From Actinoplanes lobatus (GTDB lineage: Bacteria; Actinomycetota; Actinomycetes; Mycobacteriales; Micromonosporaceae), in contig NZ_JACHNC010000001.1 in NCBI RefSeq assembly GCF_014205215.1, positions 5,328,501-5,392,500 of the forward strand: DNA of 64,000 bases, given 5' to 3'. Positions 34,178 through 42,452 of this stretch are shown here, piece by piece. The position numbers were made by a program, and so were the translations under genes. Each line of letters begins with the position of its first letter. Positions within the stretch are counted from its first letter, which is position 1. Below the pieces are notes generated by a model that saw only the letters and a list, made by a program, of their open reading frames with translations, ran no database searches and was not told where the DNA came from.

Positions 34178-34525
34178 ATGTACTCCACACCTCGCTTCCT
34201 GCAGGGCGTGTTCGCCTTCGAGGGCAAGGGCCTGGACGAGCCGGCCCCGCTCGGCGCGGCCCTCAGCTACACCGTTCCGGCCGGTGCGACCGCGCAGGCC
34301 GTCTACTTCCGTGGCGGGAACGCCTCGGACGAACTGATCTGCGTCGTGCTGGTGCGCGACGGAGCACCCATGCGGTACTTCCCGGTCGGCGCGAAGAGCG
34401 ACGTCCACGTGCCGCTGCGGGTGCTGGAGGACCTCGCCGGTGGCACCACGGTGGAGCTGTGGCTCGCCGCGCCGGCCGGACTGAACGGAAATGTGATCGT
34501 GGACCTCGGACTGGTGGAGATCTGA
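34178..34525 (+). CDS. Small unknown protein in the nitrate operon
   Basis: 115 residues from ATG 34178, with GAAGGGAG upstream. Its stop overlaps the nirB start by one base (TGATG). It reads LQGVFAFEGKGLDEPAPLG, YTVPAGATAQAVYFRGGN, MRYFPVGAKSDVHVPLRV and ends LNGNVIVDLGLVEI. It is probably an all-beta soluble domain. I do not recognise the family. Its position between the nitrate and nitrite reductases suggests a role in that pathway. Confidence 0.8.
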   Translation: MYSTPRFLQGVFAFEGKGLDEPAPLGAALSYTVPAGATAQAVYFRGGNASDELICVVLVRDGAPMRYFPVGAKSDVHVPLRVLEDLAGGTTVELWLAAPAGLNGNVIVDLGLVEI

Positions 34526-36987
34526 TGACCCAGCGACTTGTAGTCATCGGCAACGGCATGGCGGGCGCCCGTACGGTGGAGGAGATCCTCGCCCGCAACG
34601 GCGACTTCACCGTCACGATGTTCGGTGACGAGCCGTACGGCAACTACAACCGGATCATGCTCTCCAACCTGCTGGCGGGTGTGGAGAGCGAAGAGGGCAT
34701 CTACCTCAACGACCTGGCCTGGTACCAGGACAACGGGATCACCCTGAACGCCGGTGTGCGGATCGAGCGGATCGACCGGTTCGCCAAGATGGTGTACGCG
34801 ACGGACGGGACGGCCACCCCGTACGACAAGCTGATCATCGCGACCGGGTCGTACTCGTGGACGCCGCCGATCAAGAACATCCACAACCCGAAGCGCGGCT
34901 TCCACCAGGGCGTCTTCGCGTTCCGGACGCTCGACGACACCCGCGGCATGATCCGGTACGCCCGGGACCACGAGCGCGCGGTCGTGATCGGCGGCGGCCT
35001 GCTCGGCCTGGAGGCGGCTCGCGGCCTGCAGAACCACCTCAGCGACGTGACGCTCCTGCACGCCATGGGCCACCTGATGGAGCGGCAGCTGGACGAGAAG
35101 GCCGGCCACATGCTGCAGGCCAGCGTGGAGAACAAGCTGGGCATCAAGGTCATCACCAACGCGATGACGACCGAGATCCTCGGCAAGGACCGGGTCACCG
35201 GGGTCAAGCTGGCCGACGGCACGGTGATCCCGTGCGACGTCGTGGTGGTCGCCGCCGGCATCCGGCCGAGCACCCAGGTCGCCGCGGACAGCGGGCTGAC
35301 CGTCGAGCGCGGCATCGTGGTCGACGACCAGATGCGGGTGCAGGACGAGGACGACATCTACTCGGTCGGTGAGTGCGCCCAGCACCGCGGCAACCTGTAC
35401 GGCCTGGTCGCGCCGCTGTGGGACCAGGCGAAGGTGCTCGCCGACCACATCACCGGCCGGGACACCGAGGCCGCCTACACCGGTTCGAAGCTCTCCACCA
35501 AGCTCAAGGTCGCCGGCATCGACGTCGCCTCGATGGGTCTCATCGCCCCGGAGACCGACGACGACGAGGTGATCATCTACAACGAGCCGAAGAAGGGCGT
35601 CTACAAGCAGCTCATCATCCGTGAAGGGGCGCTGGTCGGCGCGATCCTGGTCGGCGACAACAGCAAGGCCGCCAGCCTGATCCAGTCGTTCGACCGGGTT
35701 CAGGCCCTGCCGGAGGAGCGCGCCGAGCTGCTGTTCGACATCGGCGGCCCGGCCGGCGAGGTCAAGCCGGAGGACATGCCGGACGACGCCCAGGTCTGCA
35801 ACTGCAACGGCGTCAGCAAGGGCGCCATCTGCGGCGTCGTCAACGCCGGCTGCAAGACGGTCAGCGGCGTGATGGACAAGACCCGCGCAGGCAAGGGCTG
35901 CGGCACCTGCAAGCCGCTGGTGCAGCGGATCGTCGAGTGGGCCGCCGGCGGCGAGGCCGAGGAGGACCCGGCCGCGTCCTGGTACGTGCCGGGCGTGCCG
36001 ATGCCGAAGCCGGAGCTGATGGCCGCGATCCGCAAGTACGAGCTGAAGAGCGTGTCGGCGGTCTTCGACAAGCTGGTGGCGGGCGGCGAGCACGACGCCA
36101 AGAGCAAGATGGGCCTGGCCTCGCTGCTCAAGATGATGTGGGCCGATCAGTACGTCGACGAGCGCGACGCCCGGTTCATCAACGACCGGGTGCACGGCAA
36201 CATCCAGAAGGACGGCACCTTCTCGGTGGTCCCGCAGATGAAGGGCGGTGTCACCACCCCGGCCGAGCTCAAGCGGATCGCCGAGGTGGCCGAGCGGTAC
36301 AACGTGCCGATGGTGAAGCTCACCGGCGGCCAGCGCATCGATCTGCTGGGCATCCCCAAGGAGCAGCTGCCGGCGATCTGGGCGGACCTCGACATCCCGT
36401 CCGGGTACGCCTACGCGAAGAGCTTCCGCACCGTGAAGACCTGTGTCGGCTCCGACTTCTGCCGGTTCGGTGTCGGTGACTCGACGGCGCTGGGCATCGC
36501 GATCGAGGAGCGGTTCCAGGGTCTCGAGGGTCCCGGCAAGATGAAGCTGGCGGTCACCGGCTGCCCGCGGAACTGTGCTGAGGCGTACGTCAAGGATCTC
36601 GGTGTCGTCGCGATCGACGGCGGTAAGTGGGAGATCTACGTCGGCGGCGCCGCCGGCGCCCACATCCGCAAGGGCGACCTGCTCGCCACGGTGGATTCGG
36701 CCGAAGAGGTCATCCGCCTGACCGGCCGGTTCCTCCAGTACTACCGCGAGAACGCCAACTGGCTGGAGCGCACCTACGCGTGGGTGCCGCGGGTCGGCAT
36801 CGAGAAGATCCGCGCGGTGGTCGTCGACGACGCCGAGGGCATCGCCGAGGCTCTGGACGCCGCGATCGAAGAGGCCGTGCAGGCCTACAAGGACCCCTGG
36901 AAGGAGCGGGCCGTCCCGGCCACGCCCGGCCAGTTCCGTACCTCTCTTCCCCTGACCGTTCTCCCCCAGGTTCCGGTGCGCTCATGA
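34525..36987 (+). CDS. nirB: Nitrite reductase [NAD(P)H], large subunit
   Basis: 820 residues. An FAD/NAD-binding reductase domain comes first (VVIGNGMAGARTVEEIL, VVIGGGLLGLEAARGL), then the BFD-like [2Fe-2S] domain with Cys425, Cys427, Cys459 and Cys462. The siroheme/4Fe-4S reductase domain at the end carries Cys640 and Cys646 (TCVGSDFCRFG) and Cys680 and Cys684 (TGCPRNCAEA). It reduces nitrite to ammonium with six electrons. ATG 34525 overlaps the previous stop and the end overlaps nirD by four bases. Confidence 0.96.
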   Translation: MTQRLVVIGNGMAGARTVEEILARNGDFTVTMFGDEPYGNYNRIMLSNLLAGVESEEGIYLNDLAWYQDNGITLNAGVRIERIDRFAKMVYATDGTATPYDKLIIATGSYSWTPPIKNIHNPKRGFHQGVFAFRTLDDTRGMIRYARDHERAVVIGGGLLGLEAARGLQNHLSDVTLLHAMGHLMERQLDEKAGHMLQASVENKLGIKVITNAMTTEILGKDRVTGVKLADGTVIPCDVVVVAAGIRPSTQVAADSGLTVERGIVVDDQMRVQDEDDIYSVGECAQHRGNLYGLVAPLWDQAKVLADHITGRDTEAAYTGSKLSTKLKVAGIDVASMGLIAPETDDDEVIIYNEPKKGVYKQLIIREGALVGAILVGDNSKAASLIQSFDRVQALPEERAELLFDIGGPAGEVKPEDMPDDAQVCNCNGVSKGAICGVVNAGCKTVSGVMDKTRAGKGCGTCKPLVQRIVEWAAGGEAEEDPAASWYVPGVPMPKPELMAAIRKYELKSVSAVFDKLVAGGEHDAKSKMGLASLLKMMWADQYVDERDARFINDRVHGNIQKDGTFSVVPQMKGGVTTPAELKRIAEVAERYNVPMVKLTGGQRIDLLGIPKEQLPAIWADLDIPSGYAYAKSFRTVKTCVGSDFCRFGVGDSTALGIAIEERFQGLEGPGKMKLAVTGCPRNCAEAYVKDLGVVAIDGGKWEIYVGGAAGAHIRKGDLLATVDSAEEVIRLTGRFLQYYRENANWLERTYAWVPRVGIEKIRAVVVDDAEGIAEALDAAIEEAVQAYKDPWKERAVPATPGQFRTSLPLTVLPQVPVRS

Positions 36988-37301
36988 CCATCGCCCCCAT
37001 CGCCAAGACCATCCTCGGCCCGATCGACGAGATCCCGTTCGGCGAAGGACGCACCTACGCCGTCGGGCCCGACATGATCGCAGTCTTCCGCCTCCGCGAC
37101 GGCTCCCTTCGCGCGGTGTCCGCGGTCTGCCCGCACAAGGGCGGCCCGCTCGCGGACGGACAGATCGACAACAAGGTTGTCGTCTGCCCCTTGCACCTGT
37201 ACGCATGGGACCTCTCCACCGGGTGTTCCCAGTCCGGCCAGCCCCCGATCAGCGTCTACCCGGTCCGGGTCGATGACGGTCACATCATTCTGGGAGACTG
37301 A
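36984..37301 (+). CDS. nirD: Nitrite reductase small subunit, Rieske type
   Basis: 105 residues overlapping nirB by four bases (ATGA). It keeps the full Rieske ligand set: Cys49/His51 (VCPHKGGPL) and Cys68/His71 (VCPLHLYAWDL). Some NirD proteins have lost these, so this one probably holds a working [2Fe-2S] centre feeding NirB. Confidence 0.95.
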   Translation: MTIAPIAKTILGPIDEIPFGEGRTYAVGPDMIAVFRLRDGSLRAVSAVCPHKGGPLADGQIDNKVVVCPLHLYAWDLSTGCSQSGQPPISVYPVRVDDGHIILGD

Positions 37302-37303
37302 AC

Positions 37304-38659
37304 ATGACTGCGACATTGCCCGCTGCCGACATCTCGGCCGCGAGACCCGGCGCCGCGACACTCAAGGGTCACTGGATCGACGACTGGCGGCCCGAGGACC
37401 GGGAGTTCTGGGAGGCCGGCGGTAAGAAGGTCGCCAAGCGCAACCTGATCTTCTCGATCTTCTCCGAGCACATCGGCTTCTCGGTGTGGTCGCTCTGGTC
37501 GGTGATGGTGCTCTTCCTGGGCCCGCAGTACGGCTTCGACCCGGCCCAGAAGTTCCTGCTCACCGCCGTTCCCACGCTGGTCGGCGCGGCGCTGCGGATC
37601 CCGTACACGTTCGCGGTGGCGAAGTTCGGCGGCCGGAACTGGACGATCGTCAGCGCGTCGCTGCTGCTCATCCCGTCGGTGCTGATGTCCTTCATGATCC
37701 AGCCGGGGGTCGAGTACAACACGCTGCTGGTCCTGGCGGCGCTGGCCGGCGTCGGCGGCGGCAACTTCGCCTCCTCGATGGCGAACATCAACGCCTTCTA
37801 CCCGGACCGGCTCAAGGGCTGGGCGCTCGGCATCAACGCCGGCGGCGGCAACATCGGCGTACCGGCGGTGCAGCTGGTCGGCCTGTTCGTCCTCGCGGTC
37901 TTCGGCGCCGACAACCCGGGCATCGTGGCCGGGATCTACATCCCGCTGATCGTGATCGCGGCGCTCGGCTCGGCGCTCTACATGGACAACCTGACCCAGG
38001 CCAGGAACGAGAAGGGCGGCATGCGCGCCGCCGCCAAGGAGGGCCACACCTGGATCATGTCGGTGCTCTACATCGGCACCTTCGGGTCGTTCATCGGCTT
38101 CGGGTTCGCGTTCGGCCAGGTGCTCCAGGTGCAGTTCGCGGAGACGTTCAACACGCCGATCAAGGCCGCCTATCTGACCTTCCTCGGGCCGCTGCTGGGC
38201 TCGCTGATCCGCCCGTTCGGTGGGGCGCTGGCCGACAAGCTGGGTGGCGCGAAGGTCACGTTCGTCAACTTCATCGCCATGGCGGTGGGCGCCTCGATCG
38301 TCCTGTTCGCGGCGCAGCAGCGGTCGCTGCCGCTCTACCTGCTCGGCTTCATCACGCTGTTCATCCTCAGCGGACTGGGCAACGGCTCGACGTACAAGAT
38401 GATCCCGGCGATCTTCAAGCAGAAGTACGCCGGTGACGAGCCGCGCGCCCGCCGGGTCTCCGGTGCGGTCATCGGCATCGCCGGCGCGATCGGCGCGGTC
38501 GGTGGTGTGCTGGTCAACCTGGCCTTCCGCCAGTCGTTCCTGACCTACAAGGACGCCGACGCCGCGTACATGGCGTTCATCGGGTTCTACGCGCTCTGTG
38601 TGCTGGTCACCTGGGTGGTCTACCTCCGCCCGGCGGCCCGTACGAAGATCGCGGTCTGA
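37304..38659 (+). CDS. narK: Nitrate/nitrite MFS transporter, NarK type
   Basis: 451 residues with about 12 membrane helices. Nitrate-porter signatures are present: AGVGGGNFASSMANINAFYP, INAGGGNIGVPAVQLVGL and ILSGLGNGSTYKMIPAIF. ATG 37304 starts two bases after nirD, so it is the last gene of the nitrate operon. It imports nitrate or exchanges it with nitrite. A strong hairpin follows. Confidence 0.94.
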   Translation: MTATLPAADISAARPGAATLKGHWIDDWRPEDREFWEAGGKKVAKRNLIFSIFSEHIGFSVWSLWSVMVLFLGPQYGFDPAQKFLLTAVPTLVGAALRIPYTFAVAKFGGRNWTIVSASLLLIPSVLMSFMIQPGVEYNTLLVLAALAGVGGGNFASSMANINAFYPDRLKGWALGINAGGGNIGVPAVQLVGLFVLAVFGADNPGIVAGIYIPLIVIAALGSALYMDNLTQARNEKGGMRAAAKEGHTWIMSVLYIGTFGSFIGFGFAFGQVLQVQFAETFNTPIKAAYLTFLGPLLGSLIRPFGGALADKLGGAKVTFVNFIAMAVGASIVLFAAQQRSLPLYLLGFITLFILSGLGNGSTYKMIPAIFKQKYAGDEPRARRVSGAVIGIAGAIGAVGGVLVNLAFRQSFLTYKDADAAYMAFIGFYALCVLVTWVVYLRPAARTKIAV

Positions 38660-38670
38660 CGTTCCACTTT

Positions 38671-38714
38671 CAGCCGAAGAGCCCTCCCCTTTTCGGGGGA
38701 GGGCTCTTCGGCTG
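38671..38714 (+). terminator. Strong terminator of the nitrate operon
   Basis: A perfect 19-bp stem (38671-38689 with 38696-38714, starting CAGCCGAAGAGCCC) closes a 6-nt loop, TTTTCG. It lies 12 bp after the narK stop. Confidence 0.88.
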
Positions 38715-38838
38715 TCCGGGGGAGGTTTTCGAGATTGATCACCCGATCGTGGTGTGCGTGTTCCCGGTCGAAGATCGCGGCGATTCATAAGATCCAACTT
38801 GTCCAGAAATTACCCTTTCTTGCGGAAAGAGTGATCCG

Positions 38839-39381
38839 ATGAACAAGATGACGCGCGCGTTCGTCATGACTGGCGTGGCCGCTGCCGCCGGCCTGGCGAT
38901 CTCCGCGGGCCCGGCAGTCGCCTCCCCGGCGGGGCCGTTCGCCGCCGAGGTCAAGCCGAAGGCCGCCGCGACGCAGCAGAAGGGCTTCAAGGGCCGCGAA
39001 CGGATCCACGGGTTCTACCGCAGCCCGCGGACCTGCCACCGGATCGGCAAGTCCGGCGTCTGGCAGGACCGGTGGGAGCGGTACACCTGCTTCCGCGTCT
39101 ACCGTGGCATCCACCGCGGCGAGTGGGCCCTGAAGGTCTCCTACGGCTTCGGCTTCAACGACCGCGACCGCAACCGGGACTGGAACGACGGCCCGAACAA
39201 CAACAACCGCTGGAACGACGGTCCCAACAACAACAACCGCTGGAACGATGGCCCGAACGACAACCGGCGGAACGACGGGCCGAACGACAACCGGCGGAAC
39301 GACGGGCCGAACGACAACCAGTGGAACGGCGGTCCCAACGACCGTGACCAGGGCCCCCGCGGTCAGTGGAAGAAGAACTGA
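38839..39381 (+). CDS. Secreted Asn/Asp-rich repeat protein
   Basis: 180 residues from ATG 38839 with GGAAAGAG upstream. It has a Sec-type signal peptide (MNKMTRAFVMTGVAAAAGLA, cleavage near AVASPAG) and a basic middle region of about 65 residues (GRERIHGFYRSPRTCHRIG, RYTCFRVYRG) with two Cys that may pair. The tail is built from WNDGPNNNNR and RNDGPND repeats in units of 7-11 residues. It is predicted to be extracellular. I know no named family. A 24-bp stem terminator follows. Confidence 0.8.
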   Translation: MNKMTRAFVMTGVAAAAGLAISAGPAVASPAGPFAAEVKPKAAATQQKGFKGRERIHGFYRSPRTCHRIGKSGVWQDRWERYTCFRVYRGIHRGEWALKVSYGFGFNDRDRNRDWNDGPNNNNRWNDGPNNNNRWNDGPNDNRRNDGPNDNRRNDGPNDNQWNGGPNDRDQGPRGQWKKN

Positions 39382-39390
39382 GCGCACCGC

Positions 39391-39442
39391 TCGATCGGCC
39401 GAGGGCCGCACCCGTCATCGGGTGCGGCCCTCGGCCGATCGA
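39391..39442 (+). terminator. 24-bp perfect stem terminator
   Basis: Arms at 39391-39414 and 39419-39442 (TCGATCGGCCGAGGGCC at the 5' end) pair perfectly around TCAT. It lies nine bases after the secreted-protein stop and before the end of the minus-strand permease gene, so it may act in both directions. Confidence 0.85.
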
Positions 39443-39500
39443 ACGAACTCACCGGCACGGGCCGCCGTGCACACCGAGCCCAGCGCCGCCACGTCCCGGT

Positions 39501-41627
39501 TCACCCCGCCGGACGGGGACGGCGACCCCACAGCACCAGCCCGGTCAGCAGTATCGCGCCGCCCAGGGCGACCATCGCGACGGCCGTGCCGGTGCGGGCG
39601 CCACCCTCCAGATGCGACGCCACGATCCACCCGCCGGAGATGTCGAACACCAGCACCATGAGCCCCTGGGGGATGACCGGGATCCAGCCGACCGTCAGCA
39701 GAGCCAGAGCCCAGGCGGTGGGGCGATTCTCCCGGTACCAGTCGGCGTCCCACTTCATCGGGATCGGCGTCTCCGGCGCGCGTGTCCGCTGCCCGGCCGC
39801 GGTCAGAACCTCGGCGCCACGGTTGGTCAGCCGGTCGTCGGCCAGCCACGCGCCACCCCACCAGGCGCCGGCGCCGGCCGCGATTCCGGCCAGCGGAGCG
39901 AGCCAGCGCAGGCTCTCCGGACCCCAGATCAACATCGCCATCGGTACGGACGACGCGATCACGGCGGCGCCGGACGCCACCAGCACGCTGATGATGTCGG
40001 TCGGATTGTCCGCCGAGGTGGGATGCCGCGGATCGGGCACCGGCCGAACCCGTAGCAGCGACACCCAGACCGGCACCGTGGCACCCGCCCCCAGCACGGC
40101 GGGCAGCACCGCGAACGCGGGCAACGGGTCGACATGCGGAGCGGCCAGAACTCCACCGACAGTCAGCAACAGCGCGATCGGGGTGACCAGAAGCAGCCAG
40201 GCGAGCGCCCGCCCGCGCACCTCGGCCCGCTCCCCACCGGGCACGGTGAACGGCATCCACAGAGCGGTGCCGTCCAGTCCGACGAGCCCGGCCGACATGG
40301 CCGCTGCCCACAGTGCGGTGAAGACCCCGGCCCACGGCACGAGCAGATCCGCGTCGGCGAGCATCGGCAGCCCGGCGAGCAGTACCCCGTAGACGACCGC
40401 GAACGCCAGATACTGCACTCGCAGCGGATGCCGCGCCCAGGTACGCAGCTCCCGCCCAGTGACCGCCCACACCGGCCCGGGCCCCCACCTGCCGCCCGGC
40501 ATCCGCCCCACACCGCCCACGCCCACTGCATCGCGCGCGTTCGCTGAGTTGTTCGTGTTGACGGCATTGCTCGTGTTGACGGCATTGCTCGTGTTGATCG
40601 GGTTGCTTGCGTTGACGGCATTGCCTGTGTTGATCGGGTTGCTTGCGTTGACTGGGCCGCCGGTGTTGACTCTGTTGCTCGTGCTGGGCGGGGGAGCGAG
40701 TATCGGGGCGGGTTCGAGACGGAGACCCGCTGGGCGGCGGGGGCGCCACGACGAGCCGGCCACCAGGGTTCGCCGGACGAGTGCCACATAGGCGGCGGCC
40801 GTCGCCGCGACCAGCAGCACCAGGCCGGTGATCATCCAGAGGCCCTGGAGCGGCGGGCCGGACACCGCGGACACCGGCCAACTGCCGGGGAAGTAGCGCA
40901 GCCAGCGGGCGATGTGCTCGGGCGCCCCGTCGAGCAGGACCGTGATCCACGGCGCGACCGCCCACGCCGAGCCGAGTACGCCCATCACGGTGCCGGTGAA
41001 GGCGCCGGTCACGATGGCGCCGACCGGGCCGCCGGCGTGGCCGACCGTCTCCAGGGCGACCGCCGAGCCGATCAGCCCGGTCAGCCACAACAGCAGCGCC
41101 CCGAGCCCGGCGACCAGGACACCGTCCGGACCGTACCGGGCGGCGTGCACCGGCAGTGACGCCAGCGCGATCAGCGAGACCACCGGGCCGATGCCGACCG
41201 CGGACGCGGCGAGCAGACCGGCCGCCGCGGTCGCGCCACCGACCGGCTCCAGGCGCAGGTGGGAGGGGCGGACCCGGCCGCGGCCACCGCCCAGCATCAG
41301 CGGGAGAACGATCCAGCCGAGCACCCAGCTGCCTGCCAGGATGGAGAGGGTGTGCTGGTCGCCGCGTACCGCGTACCGGATCAGCCATGCGGCCGCGAGA
41401 AGACCGCACAGGCCGGCCACCGCGGGACCGGGATGCTCGCGCAGCGAGCGCCGCAGCATAGCGACCCGCATCCGGGCGACGAAACCGGCCGTGCTCATCG
41501 CACCGATCCCGGCGCGCTGCGAGCTCGTGGCCTCGGTCGCCGCGTCGCCGCCTGGGTCCGATGATGGGTTCGCGATGATGGTCGTCGCGTCGTCGCCGCC
41601 CGGGGATGGGCTCGTGGTCTCGGTCAT
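39501..41627 (-). CDS. ABC-2 type transporter permease
   Basis: 708 residues from ATG 41625-41627 (MTETTSPSPGGDD), overlapping the ATPase stop by four bases (ATGA). After about 50 polar residues come two blocks of membrane helices, residues about 75-290 and 395-700. The hydrophilic joint at about 315-360 is a six-residue repeat rich in Asn and Thr (VNTSNA, INTGNA, VNASNP), coded by an 18-bp tandem array. With the ATPase it forms an exporter of unknown cargo. Confidence 0.85.
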   Translation of the reverse strand: MTETTSPSPGGDDATTIIANPSSDPGGDAATEATSSQRAGIGAMSTAGFVARMRVAMLRRSLREHPGPAVAGLCGLLAAAWLIRYAVRGDQHTLSILAGSWVLGWIVLPLMLGGGRGRVRPSHLRLEPVGGATAAAGLLAASAVGIGPVVSLIALASLPVHAARYGPDGVLVAGLGALLLWLTGLIGSAVALETVGHAGGPVGAIVTGAFTGTVMGVLGSAWAVAPWITVLLDGAPEHIARWLRYFPGSWPVSAVSGPPLQGLWMITGLVLLVAATAAAYVALVRRTLVAGSSWRPRRPAGLRLEPAPILAPPPSTSNRVNTGGPVNASNPINTGNAVNASNPINTSNAVNTSNAVNTNNSANARDAVGVGGVGRMPGGRWGPGPVWAVTGRELRTWARHPLRVQYLAFAVVYGVLLAGLPMLADADLLVPWAGVFTALWAAAMSAGLVGLDGTALWMPFTVPGGERAEVRGRALAWLLLVTPIALLLTVGGVLAAPHVDPLPAFAVLPAVLGAGATVPVWVSLLRVRPVPDPRHPTSADNPTDIISVLVASGAAVIASSVPMAMLIWGPESLRWLAPLAGIAAGAGAWWGGAWLADDRLTNRGAEVLTAAGQRTRAPETPIPMKWDADWYRENRPTAWALALLTVGWIPVIPQGLMVLVFDISGGWIVASHLEGGARTGTAVAMVALGGAILLTGLVLWGRRPRPAG
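40557..40682. repeat. 18-bp in-frame tandem array, seven copies, inside the permease gene
   Basis: Units start at 40557, 40575, 40593, 40611, 40629, 40647 and 40665, each beginning GTTGAC or GTTGAT. Variants are GTTGACGGCATTGCTCGT and GTTGATCGGGTTGCTTGC. On the coding strand they give a six-residue Asn-rich repeat. Read as ACGAGCAATGCCGTCAAC, a unit matches the hemD-side 18-bp unit at 12 of 18 positions. Confidence 0.92.
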
Positions 41628-42382
41628 CGGACCAGCCAGCCCAGGCCGTCGGCGCCCCCGGCCTCGGCGCCGACCAATTCGACGAAGCGGTCCTCCAGGG
41701 CGACGCCGCCGGCTACCTCGGCGACCGGCCCGGCGGCCACCACGCGGCCCTGGTGGATGACGGTGACCTCGTCGCACATCTGCTCGACCAGCATCATCGA
41801 GTGGGTGGACAGCACGCACGTGCCGCCGCCGTCGACGAAGCGGCGCAGCACCCGGCGGATACTCGCCGCCGACACCGGGTCGACCGCCTCGAACGGCTCG
41901 TCGAGCACCAGCAGGCGGGGAGCGTGCAGCAGCGCCTGGGCCAGGCCGACCTTCTTGCGGTTGCCGGTGGAGCAGTCGGCGAGCGGGGTGGCGGCCGCCT
42001 TGGTGATGCCGAGTACCTGGATGAGTTCGGTGACGCGTTCGGCGGCGGCGCTGCGGGACAGGCCGCGCAGCCCGGCGCTGTAGCGCAGCAGTTCCGCGCC
42101 GGTGAGGCGTTCCGGCAGGTCGAGCCCGTCGGGCAGGACGCCGGTGAGGGAGCGGGCGGCGCCCCGGTCGTGCACCGCGTCGATGCCCAGGATGCTGATC
42201 TCGCCCGCGTCCGGGACGACGAGACCGACCGCCATGCCGATCGTGGTGGATTTGCCCGCGCCGTTGGGGCCCACGATGCCGTGGAAGGTGCCGGGACGGA
42301 CGACGAGGTCTATGTTGTCCACCGCCCGGAATGTCCCGAAAGTTTTGCAGAGTCCACGGATCTCCAGGGCGGGGGATGGCAT
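41624..42382 (-). CDS. ABC-2 transporter ATPase
   Basis: 252 residues from ATG 42380-42382 (MPSPALEIRG). Walker A GPNGAGKST, Walker B RLLVLDEPFEAVDP and the switch His in VLSTHSMML are present. The signature is unusual: CSTGNRKKVGLAQ instead of LSGGQ-type, although a Gly-x-Arg/Lys variant is common in this subfamily. It overlaps the permease gene, so both make one exporter. It is divergent from the metalloprotease gene. Confidence 0.92.
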   Translation of the reverse strand: MPSPALEIRGLCKTFGTFRAVDNIDLVVRPGTFHGIVGPNGAGKSTTIGMAVGLVVPDAGEISILGIDAVHDRGAARSLTGVLPDGLDLPERLTGAELLRYSAGLRGLSRSAAAERVTELIQVLGITKAAATPLADCSTGNRKKVGLAQALLHAPRLLVLDEPFEAVDPVSAASIRRVLRRFVDGGGTCVLSTHSMMLVEQMCDEVTVIHQGRVVAAGPVAEVAGGVALEDRFVELVGAEAGGADGLGWLVR

Positions 42383-42452
42383 GACCGTGAGGATAGTCAA
42401 TGTCTGGACCGCGGGGGTTCCCATCGGCAGGGGTTGATGGAAGCGTGTCCAC

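Noticed and set aside
39501-42452. One 983-residue ABC protein
   Set aside because: The upstream part is an out-of-frame reading over the ATPase gene. The permease proper starts at 41627, and the ATPase has its own frame at 41624-42382.
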